Source of the DNA: Candidatus Heimdallarchaeota archaeon
GTDB lineage: Archaea > Asgardarchaeota > Heimdallarchaeia > Heimdallarchaeales > Kariarchaeaceae
DNA length: 64,000 bases
Direction: 5' to 3'
NCBI GenBank assembly: GCA_030149205.1
Contig: JASBSB010000006.1
Location: 248,001-312,000, forward strand
Below, one piece after another: positions 63,246 to 64,000 of this stretch. The notes under the pieces are model-generated. The model saw only the letters and a program-made list of their open reading frames with translations, did no database searches and had not been told where the DNA came from. The position numbers were made by a program, and so were the translations under genes. Positions within the stretch are counted from its first letter, which is position 1, and the number at the start of each line of letters is the position of its first letter.

Positions 63246-64000
63246 CTACAAAATGAGTGAGAAAACTTTCGAAACTATACTATTTATCATTGCTTCAGTG
63301 TAAATTGGTATATCTATATCATGGAATCTGCTGAGATACCCCTCAATTTCTTGAATGTAGATCATGGTAAAGGGTGTTGATTCTGGAACTACCAGGGATA
63401 GAATGAATGGAGCCTTTTGTTCCAATCTGTCGTCCTTCAGCTCAGAATTTTGAACTGTGGTTTTGAGATTCAGTGTGGCTAAATTGTTATGAAATGGGAT
63501 AACAAACCAATTGTTACCTCCTTCATTATCACTCACTAAGCCACTGAGAGAGATTGTAATAGCAGAAAAGGTTTGAATATCTTCGACAGATAAGTTGTAG
63601 AATCTCTTTAGATTCTCGGAGACCGCATGAGTCTTTGGACCTGTGTTAGCTAGGGTGGAGGTAACCCACCCGAGGTAACCACTATCTAAAAGAAATTTGA
63701 TATTTTTTTTGTTAAATGTTATTCCGTTGGTGCTGAGAATAAATGTACTGGTGAAGATCATGGTAAAAATTAGTGAGGGAACAATGATAAGCATGTCGAA
63801 TAGGTTTTGCATGTTCAGTTCGAGTGTGATAAATGAATCTCCTGTAATAATTTCAGTGAAAATAAAACTAAGAATAGAGTACGCTGCTAGAATGCGGATG
63901 TACTTAAGATACGTCTTGAGTGAATTATAATTACCAAAAAATTTAAGCCTGGACAAAATAAATGACCTCTCACCCAGGAAGAACCAAATTACTAACAATC
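63246..64000 (-). CDS. Multi-pass membrane protein (paralogue 3), cut by window edge
   Basis: The visible 250 residues begin inside a membrane segment (IWFFLGERSFILSRLKFFG), which aligns with FLFVGESSIIRGRLRLFG in paralogue 1. About 160 N-terminal residues therefore lie beyond the window, and the Met at 63998 is not the true start. Two further membrane segments precede the soluble domain with GYLGWVTSTLANTGP, TISLSGL, NWFVIPFHN and LSLVVPES. Closest to paralogue 1 by these motifs. Confidence 0.7.
   Translation of the reverse strand, partial: LLVIWFFLGERSFILSRLKFFGNYNSLKTYLKYIRILAAYSILSFIFTEIITGDSFITLELNMQNLFDMLIIVPSLIFTMIFTSTFILSTNGITFNKKNIKFLLDSGYLGWVTSTLANTGPKTHAVSENLKRFYNLSVEDIQTFSAITISLSGLVSDNEGGNNWFVIPFHNNLATLNLKTTVQNSELKDDRLEQKAPFILSLVVPESTPFTMIYIQEIEGYLSRFHDIDIPIYTEAMINSIVSKVFSLIL

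Overview
The window is AT-rich, gene-dense archaeal DNA and most probably comes from an Asgard archaeon, Heimdallarchaeia-like by gene content. The exact lineage cannot be fixed from sequence reading alone. The archaeal evidence is: an initiator tRNA-Met with an A1-U72 pair and GGG/CCC anticodon stem; bulge-helix-bulge introns in two other tRNAs; a NurA nuclease and a HerA-type ATPase; and TATA-like boxes about 23-30 nt before many start codons with almost no Shine-Dalgarno sites, which suggests largely leaderless mRNAs. The Asgard hint is two Ras/Rab-like small GTPases, one apparently co-transcribed with a giant helical protein. Bacterial-type genes (uvrA, uvrC, clpB, M32 carboxypeptidase, tryptophanase-like lyase) sit among them, as is common in mesophilic archaea.

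Layout. 0-14 kb: membrane and envelope proteins (zinc-ribbon membrane protein, FtsX-like permease, LEA-like exported protein), the initiator tRNA-Met, SurE, an M32 carboxypeptidase, a methyltransferase, and a GTPase / 1314-aa protein / acidic zinc-ribbon gene run. 14-26 kb: housekeeping and DNA repair (NAD(P)H-hydrate epimerase, CTP synthase, peroxiredoxin, a uvrC-nurA-RNase H-like nuclease run, tRNA-Ser with a T-loop intron, HerA-like ATPase, MscS channel). 26-39 kb: an accessory island with small zinc ribbons and a decayed copy, two PIN-type toxin-antitoxin pairs, a DEAD-box helicase, an AAA+ ATPase facing two tiny genes, a gene broken by an in-frame TAA, a transposase remnant, a DUF4365-TPR gene bracketed by inverted IS-end relics, and a three-gene operon combining a minimal nucleotidyltransferase with a large protein ending in a restriction-nuclease-like domain. 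39-58 kb: metabolism and maintenance (phosphodiesterase, tryptophanase-like lyase, DinB, S9 peptidase, VOC protein, HAD phosphatase, tRNA-Leu with a T-loop intron, Doc-type module, SDR, HDAC-family hydrolase, UvrA, a broken AbrB-PIN pair, ClpB, a second GTPase). 58-64 kb: a ribbon-helix-helix-like DNA-binding protein behind repeated TGACATG sites, about 1 kb of roughly 15% G+C DNA without genes, an adenine glycosylase lacking its iron-sulfur cluster cysteines, and three tandem paralogous multi-pass membrane proteins, the last cut by the window edge.

The strongest observations are the two tRNAs (Ser-GCT and Leu-TAG) whose T-loops are each interrupted between positions 59 and 60 by a short intron (20 and 28 nt). 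Both carry the same canonical bulge-helix-bulge, and both give the loop TTCAAAT after splicing. The best candidate for an undescribed multi-gene system is the 36.79-39.14 kb operon. A further candidate is the DNA-binding protein / iterated operator / extreme AT-tract locus at 58.2-59.95 kb.
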